Source: Clostridia bacterium
GTDB lineage: Bacteria; Bacillota_A; Clostridia; Christensenellales; Aristaeellaceae
Direction of reading: 5' to 3'
NCBI GenBank assembly: GCA_025997215.1
Contig: BNUH01000135.1
Span: forward strand, 1-5,686
DNA length: 5,686 bases
Numbering within the stretch: the first letter of the stretch is position 1; every line of letters starts with the position of its first letter. The notes beneath the pieces were generated by a model, which was given only the letters and a program-made list of their open reading frames with translations, was not told the origin of the DNA and did not search any database. Positions 1 to 5,482 of the stretch are shown here, piece by piece. The translations under genes were made by a program, and so were the position numbers.

Positions 1-101
1 AGATTTCCATGAATCTTTGACCTTCTTAGCCAGGGTTTATTGAGGAGTATTTTCTGCGCTTTTTCACCGCCTTCACTGCCGTTTTCTCTCGTTTTTCCCT
101 C

Positions 102-129
102 TTGACATTTCACCGATGGACTTTATAAA
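102..129 (+). promoter_or_regulatory. Sigma-A type promoter of the recombinase operon
   Basis: A perfect -35 hexamer TTGACA (102-107) is followed after 16 bases by TATAAA (124-129). Transcription would start near 136, about 30 bases before the first start codon at 167. No other promoter of this quality is seen before the next genes, which overlap or lie close together, so it probably serves the whole cluster. The first 100 bases of the window hold no gene that I can support. Confidence 0.65.
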
Positions 130-166
130 CAAAAGGTTATCGCTTCAATTTTTGGAGGGCCACTAC

Positions 167-619
167 ATGACAACTGAACAAAAGACGCGCCTGCTGGAAA
201 TGCGGCGCGCTGGTTTATCATTTGGAGAGATTGGGACGGCGCTTGTAGTACCTGTGAATACTGTTAAGTCTTTCTGTTGACGCAACGAATCGGATATCTT
301 ACCTGTAGAAAATAGTAACAGCACGCAACTTAAGAAACTGTCAGTCCTTAATAACGTTTGCCGCAATTGTGGAACAGTGATCAACCAATATCCCGGTCAA
401 AAACCGAAACGGTTCTGTAATGAAACTTGTAAATCAGCCTATTGGTATAAGCACCGAGAGTTACACCATTCGAGCGTGCTTCGCAAACAACTCTGTGCGT
501 TCTGCTCAAATCCATTTACCTGCTATGGCAGCAGAGCTAGAAAATTCTGCTCGGTTGCTTGTAGCCTTAACGCACGGATGAAGACCCAAATAACAAAAGA
601 TACGGAGGTTCAGGTATGA
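167..619 (+). pseudogene. Small helix-turn-helix / zinc-ribbon protein interrupted by TGA
   Basis: The frame opens at ATG 167 after a GGAGGG ribosome binding site (154-159) and would encode 150 residues, but codon 38 (278-280) is TGA. Residues 3-37 look like a sigma-70 region 4-like helix-turn-helix, with recognition helix around VNTVKSF. After the stop come two Cys4 clusters: C65/C68 with C84/C88, and C110/C113 with C128/C132. Both parts match, from memory, a Firmicutes family found at the head of serine recombinase clusters, in which the stop position is usually Arg; a CGA to TGA change explains it. An internal GTG (377) could restart translation but has no good ribosome binding site and would lose the first CxxC pair and the helix-turn-helix. 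The protein was probably a DNA-binding partner or regulator of the downstream recombinases; its exact role is unknown. A sequencing error at this base is possible. Confidence 0.7.
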
Positions 620-780
620 CACAAGAGCGTTTTGATCATGAGATTAGCTATGCTTTGGTCATGGTATCCGCGCGTGAGATGCTGCGCATGGAGATCGTGA
701 CAGAGAGTGATATTCGTAAAATTGAAACAATTATCCGCAAGAAATATTATCCGATTTCTAGCAACAAAAGGGCTGGATAA
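616..780 (+). CDS. Small SHOCT-like protein of the recombinase cluster
   Basis: This is a 54-residue protein. Its ATG overlaps the stop of the preceding gene (ATGA), with GGAGG (604-608) at good spacing, which indicates translational coupling. It is charged and mostly helical. Residues 26-45 (EIVTESDIRKIETIIRKKYY) follow the short SHOCT pattern: a two-helix unit in which a glutamate- or threonine-rich turn precedes a helix ending in basic and aromatic residues. From family knowledge, proteins of this size and pattern often lie between the helix-turn-helix gene and the recombinases in Firmicutes. Their function is not established; an accessory or oligomerisation role is inference. The frame is intact. 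The 94 bases to the next gene hold only that gene's ribosome binding site. Confidence 0.7.
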   Translation: MTQERFDHEISYALVMVSAREMLRMEIVTESDIRKIETIIRKKYYPISSNKRAG

Positions 781-874
781 CGCTTGACTGTTCGGGTACT
801 AAGAGGGAAACTACGACCAATGAATCGGTTATATAGTAGTAGCGATCTTTACGATTCAACGAAAGGAGTAGGCC

Positions 875-2170
875 ATGCGGGTGATACAGAAACTTGAGTC
901 GACATTTCACAAGCCGATCACAAAAAAACGTGTGACGGCTTACGCGCGTGTGTCCACCGGCAAGGACTCAATGCAACACTCCTTATCGGCGCAGGTCAGT
1001 TATTTCAGTGAGTATATCCAAAGCCATGCTGGTTGGGAATATATGGGTGTGTTCGCTGACAACGCGTTCACGGGAACGAAAGACTCCCGCCCTGAGTTTC
1101 AGCGGATGCTGGCTGAGTGTCGCGCAGGTAATATCGATATGATAATTACTAAATCAATTTCTCGGTTTGCGCGGAATACTGTTACGCTTCTGGTGACGGT
1201 GCGCGAATTGAAGACATTGGACATCGACGTATTCTTTCAAGAACAGAATATTCATTCGATTAGTGGGGATGGTGAGTTCATGCTAACCATCCTCGCCGCG
1301 TTCGCGCAGGAAGAGAGCCGTTCGGTTTCCGAAAATTGTAAATGGCGGATTCAAAATGATTTCAAGAAAGGGCTTGCTACTCCACACCGGATAATGGGTT
1401 TCGAATATAAGAAGGGTAAATTGATCCCAAAACCAGATGAAGTGAATACTGTGAGAATGATCTTTAATGATTACTTATCAGGTATGGGAAGTTTATTGAT
1501 CTCAAGGAAACTGAAAAACATGGGTATAAATATCAATCGAAATAGTGTTATGAAACTTCTTAAGAATGAGAAATATATCGGCGATATGCTGCTTCAAAAA
1601 AGTTACAAAACCGACAGCATTACTAAAATTAAAAAGATAAATCATGGTGAAATGCCCATGTACCATGTGAAGGATAGTCATCCGGCAATTATTGATAGGG
1701 AAACGCACTCACAAGTGCAAGAAGAATTGCAGAAACGCATCAACCACTTCGGGCTAACTTCCCAGATTCCGACGGTTTATGCTTTTACAAAGATGATTCG
1801 GTGTGGTTTATGTCAAGCTCCGTATCATCGAAAAATCGTAGGCGCAGCTGCGAACTCCAAGAAACCTGTGTGGATATGTTCAACCTTCAATACCGAAGGC
1901 AAGGCAGCCTGCGCTGCCCAGCAAGTTCCGGAATCAATACTGGAGGCAATAACCGCCGAAGCATTGGGTATACCCGTTTTCGACGAAGCAGCCATGAAAC
2001 AGCAAATACGAGAAATCCAAGTGCCGTCCCACAACCATCTAATGTTTGTGTTTAATGATGGATCAACAAGAACACTGGGCTGGGAAAACCCATCTCGTCG
2101 CGATAGTTGGACTCCTGAGATGAAGGAAAAAGCTAGGCGGACGACGAAAGAAAGGAATGAGACGATATGA
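875..2170 (+). CDS. Serine site-specific recombinase (resolvase/recombinase family)
   Basis: This 431-residue DNA recombinase starts at ATG 875, six bases after AAAGGAG (862-868). Residues 19-155 form the resolvase catalytic domain: YARVST carries R25 and the likely nucleophile S27, KSISRFARNT carries R97 and R100 at the positions of the active-site arginines of gamma-delta resolvase, and GDGEFMLTILAAFAQEE matches the segment leading into the long dimerisation helix. Residues about 170-275 are the recombinase DNA-binding domain. C310, C313, C335 and C346 make a zinc ribbon. The C-terminal WENPSRRDSWTPEMK segment is typical of this subfamily. The protein is shorter than phage integrases of the large serine type and lacks an obvious long coiled coil. 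Known relatives cut and rejoin DNA at paired att-like sites, but the sites and element served here are not visible. All catalytic residues are present, so it may be active, although its operon partners are damaged. Confidence 0.93.
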   Translation: MRVIQKLESTFHKPITKKRVTAYARVSTGKDSMQHSLSAQVSYFSEYIQSHAGWEYMGVFADNAFTGTKDSRPEFQRMLAECRAGNIDMIITKSISRFARNTVTLLVTVRELKTLDIDVFFQEQNIHSISGDGEFMLTILAAFAQEESRSVSENCKWRIQNDFKKGLATPHRIMGFEYKKGKLIPKPDEVNTVRMIFNDYLSGMGSLLISRKLKNMGININRNSVMKLLKNEKYIGDMLLQKSYKTDSITKIKKINHGEMPMYHVKDSHPAIIDRETHSQVQEELQKRINHFGLTSQIPTVYAFTKMIRCGLCQAPYHRKIVGAAANSKKPVWICSTFNTEGKAACAAQQVPESILEAITAEALGIPVFDEAAMKQQIREIQVPSHNHLMFVFNDGSTRTLGWENPSRRDSWTPEMKEKARRTTKERNETI

Positions 2171-2295
2171 GTCAGGTCACCTTTATACCTGCGCGTATCC
2201 AACGCTACAACGCGCAGCCGCTGGACAGCATAAGCAAGAAACGCACCGCCGCGTACGCCCGTGTAAGCACGGAGAAGCTTTTATTACTGCGTTGA
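2167..2295 (+). pseudogene. Second serine recombinase, cut off after the catalytic motif
   Basis: The ATG at 2167 overlaps the stop of the first recombinase (ATGA), with AAAGGA about ten bases upstream. Only 42 residues follow. Residues 1-36 have the expected N-terminus of a tandem recombinase: a basic lead-in, then KKRTAAYARVSTEK with the catalytic Arg and Ser. After about base 2277 the resemblance stops abruptly, and the frame ends with LLLLR and TGA. The rest of the catalytic domain, the DNA-binding domain and the zinc ribbon are absent from the window. A deletion or insertion therefore has a breakpoint near 2277. The product cannot be an active recombinase. Tandem serine recombinases of this kind may act together, so loss of one could disable the module; that is inference. 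Confidence 0.8.
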
Positions 2296-2706
2296 GTGAA
2301 GTGTGAAAAGTGAAGGTAATGACAGGAAGGGAGTTAGGAAGTGTAAAGTGATTATTATGATATAAGGATATGAGGTAAAATAACAACGAAAGACAGGGGG
2401 CGTGATAACATCCACACCTACGAGTAGTTTTCGTGTCTCAATGTTGCCAAGCCTCCCTCCTCATCAAATTAGTATAGCAGAATGAACAGTAATGATCAAA
2501 GGCGTTAGCATTGACTAACCTATGCGTGATAAAAAACTCAGGAACCTAACACTCTAACCTCTCTCCTTCAACTTCATCGCTTCTTTGCTTACCATTTGAT
2601 AGCCCACTTTCATACAACTACAACGCTTACCTGCAGCTTTTCGTAATGGGGCTTCAGCTGTTAATTGGGACGAATTCATGCCATGGGATCCAGCCATTGC
2701 TGCCGC
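2296..2706. other. Stretch without a supported gene
   Basis: No convincing gene is present. At 2298-2313 and 2338-2351 an imperfect repeat GAAGTGT(G)AAA(A)GTGA lies in purine-rich DNA. A 47-residue - strand frame (2554-2697, Cys- and Lys-containing, no ribosome binding site) and an overlapping + strand frame (2603-2722, reading AAFRNGASAVNWDEF and onward, no start until 2678) are both open. One may be a remnant of the gene into which the following intron-like sequence inserted, but neither is recognisable. GAATTC, CCATGG and GGATCC lie within 2672-2691. No terminator hairpin with a T-run was found. Confidence 0.4.
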
Positions 2707-2925
2707 GTGCGCTATAAAGTGACAACGGGGTGGCTACATCTCCTCGAAGCTCAGAAGCTGGTTTTGGCAGGTTGAACAACCACAGCGAAAAAAAATATTT
2801 GTGGCGACTGGTCTGTAAGTTCCTATTCCAGCCTAAAACGCCAGGCTATGGGGTGGGTACGTTATTTGATGCTTACGACAAAACACCAAAAAATAAACAT
2901 TAGTATATAGTGGTGTACTTACTGA
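2707..2925 (+). mobile_element. Probable 5' fragment of a group II intron (domain I)
   Basis: The segment begins GTGCG, the classical 5' end of bacterial group II introns. It is rich in short perfect stems: CCACA/TGTGG around 2780-2805, AGCCT/AGGCT around 2832-2850, and ACACCA/TGGTGT around 2882-2916. No reading frame covers it. By eye the run GAAGCTCAGAAG and the spacing of the stems resemble domain I of introns found in Clostridia; this is recall, not a search. Domain V and the reverse transcriptase are missing here, and the resemblance ends just before the stop codon of the - strand gene at 2930, so the intron is truncated or interrupted. I could not identify matching exon- and intron-binding sites with certainty. 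An unrelated structured RNA is the main alternative. Confidence 0.5.
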
Positions 2926-2929
2926 TGCT

Positions 2930-3724
2930 TTATATCATAATAGGCAAAGTAGAAGGTTCATAGATAAAATCTTTATTACGTACTTCCGCAAACAGAGTCT
3001 CTGCAAACTTTATATCATTTTCACTAGTTAATATCAAATCGAATGTCATCTTATAATATGTACTTAACCCACTTTCAACTGGTAGATTGATCGTACTCCC
3101 ATTATCGGTTTTGGAGTATTTTTCGCTCCATTTTTCTTTCATCAATTTAAGAGTACTAAGTGAGTATATATCATTATTTGATCGAAATGATACATAAAGG
3201 TGGATCGGATTATCTCCTAGCGGGTTCAACATATTTTGTGAATCTGTTGTGTTAGCTTCTAAATGAAGCGTTGAACCATCATGAAAATAGATATCTGACC
3301 CGGTTATTTCAATCAACTTAATTGGTGCTTTTATACTTGACAGAATAATGTAGCAATAATTATCGAGGCATTCATCAGGTTCGGAATTGTCAGCAGTATT
3401 CACAACAAGAGTGAAATATGCTTTACTATCAACTCCATTTAGACGTTCAAGTTTCGCTCTTGCCATCCCAACACTGCGTCTCTCATTATGGAACTGAATA
3501 GGGTCAGTGACGAAATTTAGTGGATCACGATCCCACTTCTCATCGAGGATCTGATCTTTAATGATTAAACATGGAGTCTCATCTTTTATTTTTTTATCAT
3601 ATGCGAGTCTATAATTCTCTTTCGACGTTCTATGCGCAAGAAATGCAAATATCCCAGTTATAAGAATTGCAACCCATTGGGCAGCATTACCCCAATCTAT
3701 GCTCAAAGCTGTAAGAGTAGACAA
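2930..3724 (-). CDS. Unrecognised protein with one N-terminal membrane segment
   Basis: This 264-residue protein is of a family I do not recognise. Residues 14-30 (AAQWVAILITGIFAFLA) form one hydrophobic helix followed by basic residues (HRTSK), as in a signal anchor. The remaining 230 or so residues are soluble, acidic and rich in Asn, Asp, Ser and Thr, with alternating hydrophobic strands that suggest a beta-rich domain; only two cysteines are seen, and no catalytic motif. By the positive-inside rule the basic flank after the helix favours a cytoplasmic C-terminal domain, but this is weak. The TTG start is chosen because AAAGGAG stands eight bases before it and no ATG lies near. Base composition is clearly more AT-rich than the recombinase operon, consistent with separate origin. 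The stop lies a few bases from the end of the intron-like fragment, so the original C-terminus may be lost. It appears to be monocistronic. Confidence 0.7.
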   Translation of the reverse strand: MSTLTALSIDWGNAAQWVAILITGIFAFLAHRTSKENYRLAYDKKIKDETPCLIIKDQILDEKWDRDPLNFVTDPIQFHNERRSVGMARAKLERLNGVDSKAYFTLVVNTADNSEPDECLDNYCYIILSSIKAPIKLIEITGSDIYFHDGSTLHLEANTTDSQNMLNPLGDNPIHLYVSFRSNNDIYSLSTLKLMKEKWSEKYSKTDNGSTINLPVESGLSTYYKMTFDLILTSENDIKFAETLFAEVRNKDFIYEPSTLPIMI

Positions 3725-3732
3725 ATATATCG

Positions 3733-3739
3733 CTCCTTT
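3733..3739 (-). promoter_or_regulatory. Ribosome binding site fixing the TTG start at 3724
   Basis: On the - strand AAAGGAG is followed by eight bases and then TTG at 3724-3722. This near-perfect Shine-Dalgarno sequence is the reason for choosing the TTG. Further upstream a 6-bp inverted repeat TTTGCT/AGCAAA (3805-3810 and 3819-3824) could be an operator or part of a weak terminator; no clear promoter hexamers were found. Confidence 0.65.
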
Positions 3740-3914
3740 GTTTCAAATTCCCGGAATAATCTGTTGGTACTAATATCTTGTACTTACTCAACTTTACATC
3801 GGTATTTGCTTTACCCTTAGCAAATGAATCTTTCAAAAGATTTCAATTTTAAGAATAATGATCATTTATCGTTCATAAATAATCACTATGTCTTTCACTA
3901 CTCCAGCTATTCAC

Positions 3915-4409
3915 TCAACCAACCTTCACCGCCTCACAACCAACACCCTGCACTCCACACCCATCAGCAGTCTGGCAGAAATGAGCAGAGAATTTTCCAA
4001 CCATATCTGGGAAACTCGTAAGATACTCTCTGGTTATCTTCTCTTCAATACTATTACGTTTACTAGGATCAATCAACGCCATACAACAGCCCTTGAATCC
4101 TGCGCCGCTGAACCTACCACCGTAGATTCCTTCCGTATCCCTCATTATATCATATAACTTAATCAACTGGGGACTGCCCGTATCATAGTTGAAGATACTG
4201 CTCCACCCGGATTCAAAGACTAACTGGCCAAAGGTCACGAGATCGCCATTTTTCCAAGCCTCCGCACCTTGCTGGACTCTATCGAATTCAGTATAGAAAT
4301 GCGTAGCACGCTTACGCCAGTTGGTTGGTAGCCTACCCTTATAAAATTCAAACACATCTCTAGGGACGTATCGGAGGCGGGCTTCCGAAAATTTACCATG
4401 AGTTGTCAT
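3915..4409 (-). pseudogene. C-terminal part of a GHMP sugar kinase, galacturonokinase-like
   Basis: The 164 residues correspond to the C-terminal part of a kinase of the galactokinase/galacturonokinase branch of the GHMP superfamily, enzymes that phosphorylate a sugar or sugar acid at C1 with ATP. Residues 41-60 (EFDRVQQGAEAWKNGDLVTF) and 66-84 (ESGWSSIFNYDTGSPQLIK) match the helical part. GVYG-type IYGGRFSGAGFKGCCMALI (95-113) is the third GHMP motif. CQTADG (145-150) is the usual tail, with some extra residues after it. Family members have roughly 400 residues; the substrate-recognition segment and the GLSSSA-type ATP-binding loop are missing, so kinase activity is not expected. The frame opens at ATG 4409, with GAGG (4417-4420) seven bases upstream, so a fragment could be translated. 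The IS21-like end begins about 30 bases upstream and is the likely cause of the loss. The exact sugar substrate is uncertain. Confidence 0.75.
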
Positions 4410-4450
4410 ATTATTACCTCAACAAGTAATTATTTATGTCTTATTGGGTA

Positions 4451-4542
4451 TCATCGTCGCATCCTGCCAGAGGTTCGCATAACATCCGGCCAAGGATTCT
4501 CACGACATCCGGCTAAGGATTCGCATGTCATCCAGCCAAGCA
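4451..4542 (+). repeat. Four tandem 23-bp repeats, putative transposase-binding sites
   Basis: The units are 4451-4473, 4474-4496, 4497-4519 and 4520-4542, with no spacing. The shared core is CATCCGGCCAAGGA. The two middle units are nearly identical over the core, the fourth differs by a few bases, and the first is the most degenerate (CATCCTGCCA). Twenty-three bp is about two helical turns, so bound proteins would line up on one face of the DNA. The position before istA fits the multiple terminal repeats of IS21-type elements. A CRISPR array is excluded because there are no variable spacers. Confidence 0.75.
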
Positions 4543-4568
4543 AGGCACCCAAACCCACAATTAGCCTG

Positions 4569-4591
4569 TACAACGAGTACACCTTGTTGTA
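4569..4591 (+). repeat. Inverted repeat in the leader of istA
   Basis: TACAACGAG (4569-4577) and CTTGTTGTA (4583-4591) can pair over nine positions, with one G-U pair, around the five-base loop TACAC. It lies about 16 bases before the GAGGTG ribosome binding site (4608-4613) of the istA fragment. It could be an operator for the transposase or an RNA hairpin that limits read-through expression. No T-run follows, so it is not a standard terminator. Confidence 0.4.
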
Positions 4592-4623
4592 TAGGACACA
4601 TGAAAATGAGGTGCACCCAGACC

Positions 4624-4713
4624 ATGAGTATTTTGGAAATCATGAGATTAAGTGAGCAGGGACTCACATCACGGGAGGTGTCAGCAGGGGCCAGATTGTT
4701 GTCGGTATCATAA
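4624..4713 (+). pseudogene. istA: istA-like transposase fragment, N-terminus only
   Basis: ATG 4624 follows GAGGTG (4608-4613) by ten bases. The 29 residues begin MSILEIMRLSEQGLTSREVSAG, the start of the helix-turn-helix by which IS21-type transposases (IstA) recognise their terminal repeats: a helix ILEIMRLSEQG, a turn, and the start of a second helix. Similarity stops around base 4690, and a TAA follows at 4711-4713. The DDE catalytic domain of an IstA (usually around 400-500 residues) is missing. Assignment rests on this short pattern together with the terminal repeats upstream; another helix-turn-helix protein is possible. Confidence 0.5.
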
Positions 4714-4919
4714 TAGGCTGTCCTAATCGGCTTATTCCTACCGTTTAGCTTCACGATATAGTAGCAAAAACCATCATCGTTTATGATTTGTGAACCAGCA
4801 TCATTTACCTATGTTTCCTGGGTGGTAACTTTGTTTTTGGCAATTTTTATAGTCTCAGTAGCATATGCCGTTGATATGAAAAGCATCGATAGAACAACCA
4901 AAAAGAAAAACAGCTTCAT
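4690..4919 (-). pseudogene. Truncated gene for a small exported protein, with internal TAG
   Basis: ATG 4919 is preceded by AGAGGG (4926-4931). Residues 1-20 (MKLFFFLVVLSMLFISTAYA) are a clear signal peptide with a signal peptidase I site at A-Y-A. The mature part starts TETIKIAKNKVTTQET, then codon 37 is TAG (4809-4811). Beyond it the same frame stays open and protein-like (NDAGSQIINDDGFCYYIVKLNGRNKPIRTAYYDTDNN) down to about 4690, where it runs antisense into the IS21-like fragment. The gene thus has a nonsense codon and has lost its 3' end. I do not recognise the family; a small secreted or cell-envelope protein is the most that can be said. Promoter and ribosome binding site are intact, so a 36-residue peptide could still be made and exported. 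Confidence 0.65.
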
Positions 4920-4956
4920 TTTTTGCCCTCTAGTTATATAGTTGTGATCTTACTGT

Positions 4957-4984
4957 AGTATATCATTCATTCACCATATGTCAA
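4957..4984 (-). promoter_or_regulatory. Near-consensus sigma-A promoter of the exported-protein gene
   Basis: On the - strand TTGACA (4984-4979) and TATACT (4962-4957) are separated by 16 bases. The leader to the ATG at 4919 would be about 30 bases. It is as close to consensus as the promoter at 102-129. Confidence 0.7.
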
Positions 4985-5482
4985 ACATTTATAGTAAACT
5001 GTGTATCTTTTATGCCGTTGCCATTACTTGAGGCTTTAGGTATTGGTGTCATTCCTATTGACGCATTCACTTCTAACTAAACTTCGACCAATTTTATCAC
5101 TGCGAGCTTATTAGTTTACCGCATTTATTATCCCTCCATTGGATAATTTTTTCAGTTAATCACCATAAGGCAGCCTTTTATTAGACACCGGATTATGAGA
5201 GGCTTACCGTCCTACCGCCACTCTGAGCAGCTGAAGTTATGGCAGGTTGCTGAGAGGTTTTTAGGCGGTTACAGGGCTACATTCAGTGGGATAAGAAAAA
5301 CAGGAATATTATTTCACCGTTCAATCAATCTTGTTTTCGATACCTAATATACTCTGCAAACAATTTCTTATTTTGTACAGGACTATCCTTCGGCCTACTA
5401 AGATCATTACGGCTGCCAATGGCGCATTTTATTTCTATACTCCATCCCGCCAAGAATTTCCAACGATCGGAATAAAGGCCGG
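4985..5482. other. Roughly 500 bp without a supported gene
   Basis: Only short open frames are seen. On +, 5195-5347 could encode 50 residues (MRGLPSYRHSEQLKLWQVAE and onward) but has no ribosome binding site. On +, the frame ending at 5078 reads PLPLLEALGIGVIPIDAF, protein-like but without a start signal. On -, 5325-5482 reads WKFLAGWSIEIKCAIGSRND and onward to a stop at 5325, perhaps the C-terminal remnant of a lost gene, because its upstream part lies in the intron-like segment. None is recognised. No RNA gene, repeat array or terminator with a T-run was found. Confidence 0.4.

Larger units (their letters stand above)
4437..4690 (+). mobile_element. One end of an IS21-family insertion sequence
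   Basis: Four 23-bp tandem repeats are followed by a short leader and then an istA-like reading frame on the + strand. IS21-family elements characteristically carry several repeated transposase-binding sites just inside their ends, ahead of istA. The outer border is placed at TGTC (4437) because members often end in TG; this is a guess. The inner border near 4690 is where istA similarity ceases and the antisense of an exported-protein gene begins. The rest of istA, the ATPase gene istB and the other end are absent. Both neighbouring genes are truncated toward this fragment, which fits insertion followed by deletion. Confidence 0.5.

Noticed and set aside
278..280. TGA read as selenocysteine, next to a cysteine codon
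   Set aside because: The position is usually Arg in the family, the protein is a DNA-binding type rather than a redox enzyme, and I see no obvious selenocysteine-insertion hairpin directly after the codon.
1825..2202. 125-residue - strand reading frame opposite the recombinase
   Set aside because: It is the antisense of the conserved recombinase C-terminal region, including the zinc ribbon, which explains this DNA fully.
2554..2697. 47-residue - strand gene (Cys- and Lys-containing)
   Set aside because: It has no ribosome binding site or promoter, and an equally protein-like frame overlaps it on the other strand. It is mentioned only under the gene-free stretch.
3858..3882. AT-rich hairpin ATTTAT/ATAAAT as terminator of the kinase fragment
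   Set aside because: The stem is short and AT-only, and no T-run follows on the relevant strand.
4451..4542. CRISPR array
   Set aside because: The units are contiguous with no spacers, and an istA-like frame follows; terminal binding sites explain it better.
4809..4811. TAG read as pyrrolysine in the exported-protein gene
   Set aside because: The gene also lacks its 3' end, and nothing in the window supports pyrrolysine use. A nonsense mutation is simpler.
5195..5347. 50-residue + strand gene starting MRGLPSYRHS
   Set aside because: There is no ribosome binding site, no recognisable family and no coupling to a neighbour.
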